Shown here piece after piece: positions 8,619 through 16,900 of a DNA stretch of 48,828 nucleotides; positions within the stretch are counted from its first letter, which is position 1, and every line of letters starts with the position of its first letter. The DNA comes from Oryzihumus sp036391795 (GTDB lineage: Bacteria; Actinomycetota; Actinomycetes; Actinomycetales; Dermatophilaceae): the NCBI RefSeq assembly GCF_036391795.1, contig NZ_DASVZH010000230.1, forward strand, positions 1-48,828. The letters are read 5' to 3'. The notes under the pieces are model-generated. The model saw nothing but the letters and a program-made list of their open reading frames with translations. It did not search any database and was not told where the DNA came from. Made by a program: the position numbers and the translations under genes.

Positions 8619-9358
8619 AGCGGCTCCCCCAGGTAGGCCTCCTGGACGAGCGGGTCGGCCGTCACCGCTGCCGGTGACCCGGTCGCGAGGAGACGGCCGT
8701 GGTGCACCACGGCGACCCGGTCCGCCAGGCCGAGCACCACGTGCATCAGGTGCTCCACCATCACGACGGCGACGCCGCTGTCGCGCACCGCGCCGATCAG
8801 GGCGCCGAGGCCGTCGACGTCCTCGGCGGAGACCCCCGCCATCGGCTCGTCGAGCAGCAGCGCACTCGGTCGGGACGCCAGCGCCATCGCCAGCTCGAGC
8901 TTGCGCCGTTCCCCGTGGGAGAGGTCACGTGCCCTCGTGTCGTGACGACCCGTCATACCGACGTGGTCCAGGGCCTCCCTGGCCCGTGCCCCGGCGTCGC
9001 CGGACCGGGCCCGGCCGAACGGGCTCAGGGGCCGGCGGTCCACGGCCTGCACGGCCAGCCGCACGTTCTCGAGGGCGGTGAGGCCGTCGAAGAGCGCGGA
9101 CGTCTGGAAGGTGCGGGCCAGTCCCCGCCGGGCCCGGGTGGCCGGCCGCGCGCGGGTGACGTCGTTGCCGGCGAGCACGACCCGCCCGGCGCTCGGGCGG
9201 CGCACGCCCGAGAGCACGTTGACCAGGCTGGACTTGCCCGCCCCGTTGGGGCCGATGACTCCGAGGAGCTCACCGGCCCCGACCTCGAGGCTGACGTCGT
9301 CCAGGATGCGCGCGCCCCCGACCTGCCACGTGATGCCCTCTGCTGCGATCACGCTCAC
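8615..9358 (-). CDS. livG: ABC transporter ATP-binding protein LivG
   Basis: A 247-residue ABC ATPase, partner of LivF. Walker A GPNGAGKSS, LARTFQTSALFDGLTALENV (LivG-type Q-loop), signature LSHGERRKLELAMAL, Walker B ALLLDEPMAGVS and the end MVEHLMHVVLGLADRVAVVHHG are characteristic. The open frame reaches far upstream into livK, but the GTG at 9358 makes a GTGA overlap with the livK stop exactly like every other junction in this operon, so I take it; a second GTG two codons later is possible. Confidence 0.93.
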   Translation of the reverse strand: MSVIAAEGITWQVGGARILDDVSLEVGAGELLGVIGPNGAGKSSLVNVLSGVRRPSAGRVVLAGNDVTRARPATRARRGLARTFQTSALFDGLTALENVRLAVQAVDRRPLSPFGRARSGDAGARAREALDHVGMTGRHDTRARDLSHGERRKLELAMALASRPSALLLDEPMAGVSAEDVDGLGALIGAVRDSGVAVVMVEHLMHVVLGLADRVAVVHHGRLLATGSPAAVTADPLVQEAYLGEPL

Positions 9359-10563
9359 TTCGCGGCAACCGGCGGGGCGACCGTGGCGGCGTCGATGGTC
9401 TTGACCAGCTGCGGCTTCCACCCGGCGCCGTCCTTGACGAGCTTCGCAGTGAACATCGGCTGCAGGACCGCGTGGTCCTCCTTGCGGATGGTCAGGTCGC
9501 CCTTGGGCCCCTGGAAGCTCCAGCCCTCGAGCGAGCTCACCATCTTGTCGACGTCGGTGCCGCCCTGGCCGAGCGCCCGGACGACCATCTGCGCGGCCAC
9601 GAAGCCGTCGTTGGTGAACAGGTCCACGGTCTGACCCTGCTTCTTCAGCCCGGCGTCGAGAGCCTGGTAGGCCGGCGTCGAGGTGGCCCCGTCGAAGAAG
9701 TGCGACAGGAAGCTGATCTTGTCCGCGACCGGGCCGAACGCGGCGTAGCTGGCCTTGATGTCGAGCCCGGTGACGACCTTGGTTGTGTCGAAGACGCCCT
9801 GCTGCGAGAGGGTCTGCCACATCTGGGTCGCGTTGGCGCCGGCCCAGGCGACGAAGAGCAGGTCCGGCTTCTGCGCCTTGACCGTGGTGGCGAACGGCGT
9901 GAAGTCGGTCGCTGCGGACGGCACCGCGACCGGGGTCACGGTGGCCCCCTCCTTGCCGAGGATGGCCGTGACGCCGGCGATGTTGGCCTTGCCGAAGGCG
10001 CTGTCCTGGGCCAGCACGGTGACCTTCTTGCCCGAGACGTTGCCGAGCATCGTGCCCGCGGTCATGACGTCCTGGTAGGTCTCCCGGCCGGAGCGGAAGG
10101 TGTACTTGTTGATGCCGGTGATGGCGTCTGTCGCGGCCGGGCCCGAGATGAAGAGCACCTTGTTGTCGGCGGCCAGCGGCGCGACCTGCAGCGCCACGCC
10201 GGAGGACGTCGAGCCGGCGATCACCTTGGCGCCCTTGCCGATCAGGTCGGTCGCCGCGGAGACCGCCTTGGCCGGGTCACCGGCGTCGTCGGACTCGCTC
10301 AGCGTGACGGGGTGCCCGTTGACCTTGCCGGTGCCCCGGGTGGCGTAGGCCAGGCCGGCGTCGAAGCCCGCGCGGTACTGCGCTCCGTACGTCGCCAGCG
10401 GGCCGGTCTTGGAGTACACCAGACCCACCGTGTATGCCGCCCCGGCGCCACCGCTGCCCGCGTCGCCGGCCGCCGAGCCGGGAGCTCCCGGCGTCCCGCA
10501 CGCTCCCACCGCGAGACTGCCCAGCAGGGCACCTGCCACGACGAGAGCCCATCGCTTCGACAT
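9355..10563 (-). CDS. livK: Substrate-binding lipoprotein LivK
   Basis: A 402-residue extracytoplasmic binding protein of the HAAT ABC importer. The first 22 residues form a lipoprotein signal (MSKRW, hydrophobic core, lipobox LAVGAC with Cys22), followed by a flexible Gly/Ala/Ser linker and the two-lobed periplasmic-binding fold starting at YTVGLVYSKTGPLATYG. GSTSSGVALQVAPLAADNKVL is a ligand-pocket region in this family. The ATG has GGAGGA a few nt upstream. As first gene of livKGFHM-hydrolase it is preceded by a likely promoter and a CRP-type site. The ligand may be a branched-chain or other hydrophobic amino acid, but the co-transcribed hydrolase leaves room for an ester, amide or aromatic compound. 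Confidence 0.93.
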   Translation of the reverse strand: MSKRWALVVAGALLGSLAVGACGTPGAPGSAAGDAGSGGAGAAYTVGLVYSKTGPLATYGAQYRAGFDAGLAYATRGTGKVNGHPVTLSESDDAGDPAKAVSAATDLIGKGAKVIAGSTSSGVALQVAPLAADNKVLFISGPAATDAITGINKYTFRSGRETYQDVMTAGTMLGNVSGKKVTVLAQDSAFGKANIAGVTAILGKEGATVTPVAVPSAATDFTPFATTVKAQKPDLLFVAWAGANATQMWQTLSQQGVFDTTKVVTGLDIKASYAAFGPVADKISFLSHFFDGATSTPAYQALDAGLKKQGQTVDLFTNDGFVAAQMVVRALGQGGTDVDKMVSSLEGWSFQGPKGDLTIRKEDHAVLQPMFTAKLVKDGAGWKPQLVKTIDAATVAPPVAAK

Positions 10564-10633
10564 GCGTTCCTCCCCATCGCCCCGGGTGGCACGACGTCGT
10601 TGCCGTGTCAGTCGCCCGGGGCCCTGAGCGGGG

Positions 10634-10639
10634 AAACTA
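10634..10639 (-). promoter_or_regulatory. Candidate -10 of the liv operon
   Basis: TAGTTT on the minus strand fits the TANNNT pattern. A start about 7 nt downstream (near 10627) would give a leader of about 64 nt before livK and would put the CRP-type palindrome centre at about -71.5. No clear -35 box is seen, as is common for CRP-activated promoters. Confidence 0.35.
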
Positions 10640-10690
10640 CGGGACGGGGTACCGGGCCGGTGATGGCGTGGCGGTCCACAGATCCTCAGG

Positions 10691-10706
10691 TGTGAGTGTG
10701 CTCACA
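10691..10706. promoter_or_regulatory. CRP/GlxR-type operator upstream of livK
   Basis: The sequence TGTGAGTGTGCTCACA is a perfect match to the CRP family consensus TGTGA-N6-TCACA and a full inverted repeat apart from its centre. It sits 128 nt upstream of the livK start codon, between livK and the dxs terminator, so its only plausible target is the liv operon. Global cAMP-dependent regulation of nutrient uptake is the expected role. Confidence 0.65.
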
Positions 10707-10739
10707 GCACAGGGGTCAAGGGCGGCGCGCGTAGCCGGA

Positions 10740-10770
10740 CCCGGCTGCCTGCACGTCGCAGGCAGCCGGG
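10740..10770 (-). terminator. dxs terminator hairpin
   Basis: Perfect 13-bp stem, CCCGGCTGCCTGC at 10740-10752 and GCAGGCAGCCGGG at 10758-10770, with a 5-nt loop, starting 16 nt after the dxs stop on the minus strand. No T tract follows. Confidence 0.75.
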
Positions 10771-10786
10771 ATGACCCCGGAACGGC

Positions 10787-12670
10787 TCAGCCGGCGGCGT
10801 GCCCGAGCTGGGCCGCGAGGGCCGTCGCGATGGCGTCGGCGGTCAGCCCGACCTCCTCGAGCAGCTGCGAGCGCGAGGCGTGCTCGAGGAACCGCTTGGG
10901 GATGCCGTGGCAGTGCACGGGCTGGGAGAGCCCGGCCTCGCGCAGGGCGTGGGTGACGGCCGACCCGATGCCGCCCTCGACGAGGTTGTCCTCGATGACG
11001 GCGACCGCGCCGGCCCGTCGTGCGGCGTCGACGACGTCGTCACTGACCGGCAGCACCCAGCGCGGGTCGACGACGCGGACGCTGTGGCCCTGGGCCTCGA
11101 GCTTTGCGGCGACGCCGAGCGCGGTGGGGGCAAGGGACCCCACGGACACCAGCAGCAGGTCCACCGGCTCGCGGCCGGAGGGACCGTGGAGCACGTCCAC
11201 GGTCCCCCACTGCTCGGTGGCCAGCACCGGGTCGGCGACGTCGCCCTTGGGGAAGCGGATGACGGTCGGGGCGTCGGACACCTCGACGGCCTCGCGCAGC
11301 TGACGGCGGACCTGGTCGCCGTCGCGCGGGGCGGCCAGGCGCAGCCCGGGCACGATGTTGCCCAGGGTCATGTCCCACATGCCGTTGTGCGAGGCGCCGT
11401 CGCTGCCCGTGATGCCGGCACGGTCGAGCACGAACGTCACGCCCGCCTTGTGCAGCGCGCAGTCCATGAGCAGCTGGTCGAAGGCCCGGTTGAGGAACGT
11501 GGCGTAGACCGCGACGACCGGGTGCATCCCGCCGAACGCCAGGCCGGAGGCCATGGTGACGGCGTGCTGCTCGGCGATGCCGACGTCGAAGACGCGGTCC
11601 GGGAACTTCGCCGCGAAGCCGTCGAGTCCGACGGGGATGAGCATGGCCGCGGTGATCGCCACGACGTCGGGGCGTCGCTCGCCGATGGCGCACATCTCGT
11701 CGTTGAACTCGTCGGTCCAGATGCGTCCGCCGGCCTCGAACGGCAGGCCGGTCTCGGGGTTGATGACGCCCACCGCGTGGAACTGGTCGGCCTCGTCGTC
11801 GATCGCGGGCTGGTAGCCGCGGCCCTTCTGGGTGATGACGTGCACGAGCACCGGCCGGCCGTACGCGCGGGCCCGGCGGAACGCGTGCTCGAGGGCGGCC
11901 TCGTCGTGCCCGTCGACCGGGCCGAGGTACTTCAGGCCCAGGTCCTCGAACATCCCCTGCGGGGCGACGATGTCCTTCAGGCCCTTCTTGACGCCGTGCA
12001 GCGTCTCGTACATCGCCGAGCCCACGACGGGGGTGCGCGACAGGGTGTTCTTGCCCCAGTCCAGGAACCGCTCGTAGCCGCGCGTGGTGCGCAGCGTGGC
12101 CAGGTGGTCGGCCAGGCCGCCGGTGGTCGGGGCATAGGAGCGCTCGTTGTCGTTGACGACGATGACCAGGGGCAGGTCCTTGTCGGCGGCGATGTTGTTG
12201 ATCGCCTCCCACGCCATGCCACCGGTCAGGGCGCCGTCCCCGATCACGGCGACGGTGTGCCGGCCCCGCTCGCCCTTGAGGCGTCGCGCCTTGGCGATGC
12301 CGTCGGCCCACGACAGGGCGGTCGAGGCGTGGGAGTTCTCGACCACGTCGTGCTCGGACTCGGCGCGGCTCGGGTAGCCCGACAGGCCGCCCTTCTTCTT
12401 GAGCTTGCGGAAGTCCTGCCGCCCGGTGAGCAGCTTGTGCACGTAGGACTGGTGACCGGTGTCGAACACGATCGCGTCGCGTGGGGAGTCGAACACCCGG
12501 TGCAGGGCGATGGTCAGCTCGACCACGCCGAGGTTGGGGCCGAGGTGGCCACCGGTCTTGGAGACCTCCGTCACCAGGAAGTCGCGGATCTCCGCGGCCA
12601 GCTCAGGCATCTGCTCCGCGGGCAGCGCCCGCAGGTCAGCAGGGCTGGAGATCGTCTGCAGCACACCCAC
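10787..12670 (-). CDS. dxs: 1-deoxy-D-xylulose-5-phosphate synthase
   Basis: A 627-residue thiamine-diphosphate enzyme that condenses pyruvate and glyceraldehyde 3-phosphate to DXP, the entry step of the MEP isoprenoid pathway. Visible: TGGHLGPNLGVVELTIALHRVFDSP (39-63), the ThDP motif GDGALTGGMAWEAINN (GDG 144-146, NN 158-159), the transketolase-type DVGIAEQHAVTMASGLAFGG with its catalytic Glu, and DRAGITGSDGASHNG. I start at the GTG at 12670, giving MGVLQTISSPADLR as in other actinobacterial Dxs proteins; a GTG nine codons earlier is open but adds unconserved residues. A TAGACT box lies about 43 nt upstream. Length is normal. Confidence 0.97.
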   Translation of the reverse strand: MGVLQTISSPADLRALPAEQMPELAAEIRDFLVTEVSKTGGHLGPNLGVVELTIALHRVFDSPRDAIVFDTGHQSYVHKLLTGRQDFRKLKKKGGLSGYPSRAESEHDVVENSHASTALSWADGIAKARRLKGERGRHTVAVIGDGALTGGMAWEAINNIAADKDLPLVIVVNDNERSYAPTTGGLADHLATLRTTRGYERFLDWGKNTLSRTPVVGSAMYETLHGVKKGLKDIVAPQGMFEDLGLKYLGPVDGHDEAALEHAFRRARAYGRPVLVHVITQKGRGYQPAIDDEADQFHAVGVINPETGLPFEAGGRIWTDEFNDEMCAIGERRPDVVAITAAMLIPVGLDGFAAKFPDRVFDVGIAEQHAVTMASGLAFGGMHPVVAVYATFLNRAFDQLLMDCALHKAGVTFVLDRAGITGSDGASHNGMWDMTLGNIVPGLRLAAPRDGDQVRRQLREAVEVSDAPTVIRFPKGDVADPVLATEQWGTVDVLHGPSGREPVDLLLVSVGSLAPTALGVAAKLEAQGHSVRVVDPRWVLPVSDDVVDAARRAGAVAVIEDNLVEGGIGSAVTHALREAGLSQPVHCHGIPKRFLEHASRSQLLEEVGLTADAIATALAAQLGHAAG

Positions 12671-12712
12671 GATGGAAAACAGTCCTTCCGCACACACGGC
12701 TCGAGTCGATCG

Positions 12713-12718
12713 AGTCTA
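12713..12718 (-). promoter_or_regulatory. Candidate -10 of dxs
   Basis: TAGACT on the minus strand, in the 58-nt gap before dxs, giving a leader of roughly 36 nt. An inverted CTCGA/TCGAG repeat lies directly downstream (12702-12716). The hexamer fits the TAGNNT pattern seen at other promoters here. Confidence 0.35.
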
Positions 12719-12728
12719 GTTGTTCCCC

Positions 12729-14819
12729 TCAGGCGACCGTGATGGCCACCTCCGAGGGTGCCTCCAGCACCTCGGTCGTGCCATCGGCCAGACAGCGCAC
12801 GCCGAAGCGGTGGCCGGCGAAGCGCAGCCCGTGCACGGTCATCTCCCCGTAGGCCGCGGGGCGGGCCGGGCGCAGCACGAGCCGCCCCGCGGAGGCGTCC
12901 GGCTCGAACCCCAGCGCGACGGTCAGCAGGGCGGCGGCGGAGGCCGCCGACCACGCCTGCGGCCGGCAGGACGCCGGGTAGGGGGCGGGCTGGTCGAGCA
13001 CGCCGGACCCGGCATACAGCTCGGGCCAGCGGTAGCCGAACGGCACGGCCGCGGCCAGCAGGCTGCGGCCCACCGCGACGGCCGCGTCGCGGTGTCCCTC
13101 GCGGACCATGCCGAGGGCGCAGATCGCGGTGTCGTGCGTCCACACCGAGCCGGTGTGGTAGCCGATCGGGTTGTAGCCGCCGTTGTCGGTGGCGAGGGTG
13201 CCGATGCCGTAGCGGCCCAGCATCGTCGGCCCGGTCAGGGTCGCCGTCACCCGGGCTGCCTCCTCCGGTCCCAGCGTGCCGGTGCCGAGGACGTGGCCCA
13301 TGTTGGACCCCACCCCGTCGACCAGGGCGCCGTGCCCGTCGACCGCGATGCCCAGGTAGGGCCCGTCGGCGCCCTCGGCCCAGTAGCGCTGCCGGAACCG
13401 GGTGCGCAGCCCGTCGGCCCAGGCCCGCAGGTCGGCGGCGCCGTCCTGACCGAACGCGTCGAACAGGGTGGCCGCCGCCTCGGCCGCCTCCACGGCGTAC
13501 GCCTGGGCCTCCACCAGCGCGATCGGGCCGTCGGCGACCCGGCCGTCGCGCCAGCGCACCGAGTCGGCAGAGTCCTTCCAGCCCTGGTTGGCCAGGCCGG
13601 TGCCGGTGGTGTCGAGGTACTTCAGCAGCCCGTCGGCATCGGGCGCGGCATGCTCAGTCAGCCACCGGGTCGCGGCACGCAGGTGCGGCAGCAGCGCCAC
13701 CACCTCCGCCTCGGGCAGGCCCCAGCGCCACGCGTCGTGCAGCAGGCTGACCCACAGCGGCGTGGCGTCGATGGTGCCGTAGTAGACCGGCGGCAGGGAC
13801 AGGCCCTTGACCTCGTCGACGTATGCCGTGCGGCGCACCTCGTGCGGGATCTTGCCGGGAGCCTGCGCGGAGGCGGCGTCGACGACGGTGCCCTGCCGCC
13901 GGGCCAGCGCGCGCAGCGTGCCGCCGGCGAGCGTGGTCCCGAACGGCAGCGCCATCCGCGCCGCCCACAGCGAGTCGCGGCCGAACAGCGTGAGGTACCA
14001 AGGTGTCCCGGCGCCGGCGTAGACGTCCTCCGGCGCCTGGGGGTCGGTCAGGGCGAGGTGCCGCAGGTCGGTCATCCCCATGGCCAGGGCGGGCCCCAGC
14101 CGCGGGTCGTCCGCCTCGACCGTGACGTCGTCCCAGTCGAGGCGGCCGGCCCCGCCGTCGGCGTCCAGCCCGGAGGTTCCCCGCCGGGTCACGAGGAGGG
14201 TGAGGGTGACGGTGGCGCTGCCGCCCGGGGGGACCTCCAGCGGGAAGGACGCGACGGCGCCGTCGGCGCCCGCGGACAGCTGCGACGGTGCCGGGTCGAA
14301 GGAGACGACGACCTCGTGGTCCTCGTCGCCCCAGGTGACCTGCCCCGCCCGCCCCTGCGCGGGCAGGGGCGTCCCCTCGGCGATGCCGGACTTCACCCGG
14401 CTGATCGGTGCGGCGTCGCCGGCGAGGCGCACCACGAGGTCGGCGACCACCGGGGCGTCGGCGCGCGAGCGCACCTCGACCTGTTCGCGGACCCCCTGTG
14501 CCACCACCTCGCGGCGGCGCAGAACCTCCACCGTCGGGTCCGACCCGGGGTTGCCCAGGTGCCGGGCCGAGCCGAGGAACTCGGAGCGAGGCCCGGCGCT
14601 GGCCGTGGCGACCGGTGCCGTGGCCCGCTCCCCCAGCCGGACGTCCAGCACGGACAGGACGCGGCGGTCGTCGACGAACGCGCCCTGGGCGCCGGCGCCC
14701 TCGACCTGGCCGGAGGCTGCCGACAGCGCGGTGACGTTGCCGCTGACGCAGATGCTCAGGTCGTGCAGCCACGGCTGCTGCGGCCGGGCGGCGGTGGGAG
14801 GTGCGGCGGGCTCGGGCAT
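12729..14819 (-). CDS. Glycogen-debranching-type amylo-alpha-1,6-glucosidase
   Basis: A 696-residue cytoplasmic protein with the two-part architecture of bacterial glycogen-debranching family enzymes: an N-terminal beta-sandwich region (to about 250; GAFVDDRRVLSVLDVRLG is typical of the N-terminal domain) and an (alpha/alpha)6-barrel region (about 260-660) with TPWYLTLFGRDSLWAARMALPFG, GKIPHEVRR, TIDATPLWVSLLHDAW, GWKDSADS and GYNPIGYHTGSVWTHDTAI. It probably hydrolyses alpha-1,6 or related glucosyl links in glycogen or storage glucans. ATG at 14819 with AAGGAG seven nt upstream. No glg genes are adjacent. Family naming is firm, exact substrate is not. Confidence 0.85.
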   Translation of the reverse strand: MPEPAAPPTAARPQQPWLHDLSICVSGNVTALSAASGQVEGAGAQGAFVDDRRVLSVLDVRLGERATAPVATASAGPRSEFLGSARHLGNPGSDPTVEVLRRREVVAQGVREQVEVRSRADAPVVADLVVRLAGDAAPISRVKSGIAEGTPLPAQGRAGQVTWGDEDHEVVVSFDPAPSQLSAGADGAVASFPLEVPPGGSATVTLTLLVTRRGTSGLDADGGAGRLDWDDVTVEADDPRLGPALAMGMTDLRHLALTDPQAPEDVYAGAGTPWYLTLFGRDSLWAARMALPFGTTLAGGTLRALARRQGTVVDAASAQAPGKIPHEVRRTAYVDEVKGLSLPPVYYGTIDATPLWVSLLHDAWRWGLPEAEVVALLPHLRAATRWLTEHAAPDADGLLKYLDTTGTGLANQGWKDSADSVRWRDGRVADGPIALVEAQAYAVEAAEAAATLFDAFGQDGAADLRAWADGLRTRFRQRYWAEGADGPYLGIAVDGHGALVDGVGSNMGHVLGTGTLGPEEAARVTATLTGPTMLGRYGIGTLATDNGGYNPIGYHTGSVWTHDTAICALGMVREGHRDAAVAVGRSLLAAAVPFGYRWPELYAGSGVLDQPAPYPASCRPQAWSAASAAALLTVALGFEPDASAGRLVLRPARPAAYGEMTVHGLRFAGHRFGVRCLADGTTEVLEAPSEVAITVA

Positions 14820-14921
14820 CGGGGCGCTCCTTGGGTGCGGTGCCGGTCACGGGCCTGCGGCGGCGTGGCCACCAGCAGCCCGACCACCTTCTCACCGTCG
14901 GTCGGCCCCGTCGCGGCCTGC

Positions 14922-15143
14922 CTAGGAGCCGCGGTCGTCGCGGTCGCGCCGGCGCGCGCGCAGCGTCCGCTCCCCCAGCACGTAGAGCGCGACGCCGGCG
15001 ATGATGAGCACGACGCCCACGACCGCCCAGAACGCCACGCCGGACATGGGGCTGCCGCCGAGGGCGCCGGTGCCCTGCAGCGTCCAGAGCAGGCCGACGA
15101 GGGCCAGGAGCACGCCGACCGGCTTGAGCAGGGTGCGGTTCAC
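14922..15143 (-). CDS. Small two-helix membrane protein, conserved
   Basis: A 73-residue protein hidden in a longer frame. GTG start at 15143, preceded by a G-rich Shine-Dalgarno-like stretch. Two hydrophobic helices, LLKPVGVLLALVGLLWTLQGTGAL and VAFWAVVGVVLIIAGVALYVLG, are joined by the loop GGSPMSG, and the tail is strongly charged (RTLRARRRDRDDRGS). The sequence pattern resembles a small membrane protein seen in many actinobacteria (from memory); its function is unknown. It lies between the debranching-enzyme gene and another small protein gene, 23 nt apart, likely co-transcribed with the latter. Confidence 0.75.
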   Translation of the reverse strand: MNRTLLKPVGVLLALVGLLWTLQGTGALGGSPMSGVAFWAVVGVVLIIAGVALYVLGERTLRARRRDRDDRGS

Positions 15144-15166
15144 ACCGGCATTGTCCCCCCGCAGCC

Positions 15167-15532
15167 TCACAGGCGGGGGATGAAGCGCCGCCCCTGCATC
15201 GCCTCGTGCAGCAGCTCGGCGCTGCGCCGGGCGGCCCGCAGCCGCACGCCCTCGGCCTCGAGGTCGGCCAGCACCTGCTCGAGCGCCTCGGGCGTGAGGT
15301 GGTCGCCGAGCTCGACCCGGGCCTCGCGGTAGGCCTGCCGCATCGCCTCGAGCTGGGCGTCGACGTGGCGCACCGTCACCCAGGCGAGCGCGACCGGGTG
15401 CCGCCGCCACCCGGCATACCGGCGGTAGTCGGCGGGGCACTGGTCGAGCAGCCAGGACACCGCGGGCACCTGCCAGTCGGGGGTGTCCGGCGGCGGCACC
15501 TCGAGGGGCCAGCCGGGTGGGGTCGCGCGCAC
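15167..15532 (-). CDS. Conserved hypothetical protein, 121 aa
   Basis: A soluble, helical 121-residue protein with no recognised domain. It has a Pro/Trp-rich N-terminus (TPPGWPLEVPPPDTPDWQVPAVSWLLDQCPADYR) and a long amphipathic helical part (HVDAQLEAMRQAYREARVEL, then ALEQVLADLEAEGVRLRAARRSAELL). The start is a GTG at 15532 with little Shine-Dalgarno signal. It reads like an uncharacterised actinobacterial protein; a regulatory or structural role cannot be decided. Confidence 0.7.
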   Translation of the reverse strand: MRATPPGWPLEVPPPDTPDWQVPAVSWLLDQCPADYRRYAGWRRHPVALAWVTVRHVDAQLEAMRQAYREARVELGDHLTPEALEQVLADLEAEGVRLRAARRSAELLHEAMQGRRFIPRL

Positions 15533-15562
15533 GGCACCAGTGTGGGCGCCGCCCCTGACATG

Positions 15563-15596
15563 CCGAGGGGCCCGGCCAGGTGGCCGGGCCCCTCGG
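15563..15596 (-). terminator. Terminator of the sugar ABC operon
   Basis: Perfect 16-bp stem, CCGAGGGGCCCGGCCA at 15563-15578 and TGGCCGGGCCCCTCGG at 15581-15596, with a nominal 2-nt loop. It begins 17 nt after the permease stop on the minus strand and isolates the ABC operon from the 121-aa gene. Confidence 0.8.
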
Positions 15597-15613
15597 TGGG
15601 ACGGGTGCGTCGC

Positions 15614-16900
15614 TCAGGCGCGACCGTGGGCGGCGCGGCTGCGCCGGCTCAGCGAGTCGATCGTCACCGCGAGCAGCAGCACCGCACCGGTGACCATGAA
15701 CCGGATCGAGGAGTCGAGGTTCAGCAGGCTCAGGCCGCTGGAGATCGACTGGATCACGATGATGCCCAGCAACGCCGAGTAGGCCGAGCCGCGACCACCG
15801 AAGAGGCTGGTGCCGCCGATGACCGCCGCCGCGATGGCGTTGAGGTTGGTGTCACCGCCGCCGCTGCTCTGGTTGACCGCCGCGAGCCGGCCGGCCGCGA
15901 GGATGCCGCCCAGGGCCGCGAAGGTGGAGCACAGCGCGAAGATCGACAGGTAGATGCCGCGCACGTTGATGCCGGACCGGCGGGCCGCCTCGACGTTGCC
16001 GCCCACGGCGAAGACCGAGCGGCCCCAGCTGGTCCGCCGCAGCGCCAGGTCCATGATCACCACGAGCACGACGAACAGGATGAACATCCAGGACACGCCA
16101 CGGTCCTGGTTGAGCACGATGACCGGCACGAACAGCACCACGGCCAGGCCGACCGCCCGCGCCACGAGCATCGTGGTCGGGGCCGTGGACAGGCCCGCCG
16201 CAGCCCGGCGGGAGCGCGCGGCCATCCGGCTGCCGAGGTAGGCCAGCACGGTGAGCAGGATGACCACGTAGGACACGATCGGAGGCAGGAACTGCAGCTG
16301 GGCGAACTCGACGATCGGCGAGGTGAAGGGCAGGTTGAGCGAGCCCTCCTTGCCCAGGATGTACAGCTGCAGGCCGAGGAAGCCGAGCAGGCCGGCGAGG
16401 GTGATGACGAAGCTCGGCACGCCGAAGCGGGTGTAGAGCGCCCCGTAGAACAGGCCGACGACCGTGCCGGTCAGCACCGCGGCGACGATGGCCACCGGGA
16501 GCGGCCAGCCGTGCAGGGTGAGCCCGACGCCGAGCACGGCGGCGGCCAGGCCGCTCACCGAGCCGATGGACAGGTCGATCTCCCCGAGCAGCAGGACCAG
16601 CACGACACCGATGGAGATCGTGCCGATCGCCGCGCTCTGCAGGGTCAGGTTGACCAGGTTGCGCGGGGAGAGGAAGTCCTGGTTCAGCGCCTGGAAGACG
16701 CCCCAGATGACGATCAGGCCGACGATGACCGGCAGCGAGCCGAGGTCGCCACTGCGCAGCCGGCTGGTGAACACCGAGAACGCGCCGGACAACCCGCGCG
16801 AGGCGATGAGCCGCTCGTCCTGCAGGTCGGCCGGCAGGGCGGCCTGCAGGTCCTCGGTCTCGGTGGACGTGGCCTGCTGGGGGCTGGATGAGGTGGTCAC
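15614..16900 (-). CDS. CUT2 sugar ABC transporter permease (XylH-like)
   Basis: A 428-residue membrane permease of the ribose/xylose (CUT2) type. After a 45-residue hydrophilic N-terminus it has about ten hydrophobic helices; family marks are FLSPRNLVNLTLQSAAIGTISIGVVLVLLLGEIDLSIGSVSGL, the EAA-like GNVEAARRSGINVRGIYLSIF and NAIAAAVIGGTSLFGGRGSAYSALLG. The large insert between the halves is typical of XylH. I use the GTG at 16900, which overlaps the ATPase stop in a GTGA; the far longer open frame is the ATPase gene read in another frame. It forms the inner-membrane channel of the importer. Confidence 0.92.
   Translation of the reverse strand: MTTSSSPQQATSTETEDLQAALPADLQDERLIASRGLSGAFSVFTSRLRSGDLGSLPVIVGLIVIWGVFQALNQDFLSPRNLVNLTLQSAAIGTISIGVVLVLLLGEIDLSIGSVSGLAAAVLGVGLTLHGWPLPVAIVAAVLTGTVVGLFYGALYTRFGVPSFVITLAGLLGFLGLQLYILGKEGSLNLPFTSPIVEFAQLQFLPPIVSYVVILLTVLAYLGSRMAARSRRAAAGLSTAPTTMLVARAVGLAVVLFVPVIVLNQDRGVSWMFILFVVLVVIMDLALRRTSWGRSVFAVGGNVEAARRSGINVRGIYLSIFALCSTFAALGGILAAGRLAAVNQSSGGGDTNLNAIAAAVIGGTSLFGGRGSAYSALLGIIVIQSISSGLSLLNLDSSIRFMVTGAVLLLAVTIDSLSRRSRAAHGRA

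Noticed and set aside
8955..8962. GTCATACC-like and other near matches to GTATGCCG (for example 24051, 40266)
   Set aside because: They differ from the motif by at least one base, so I left them out of the count.
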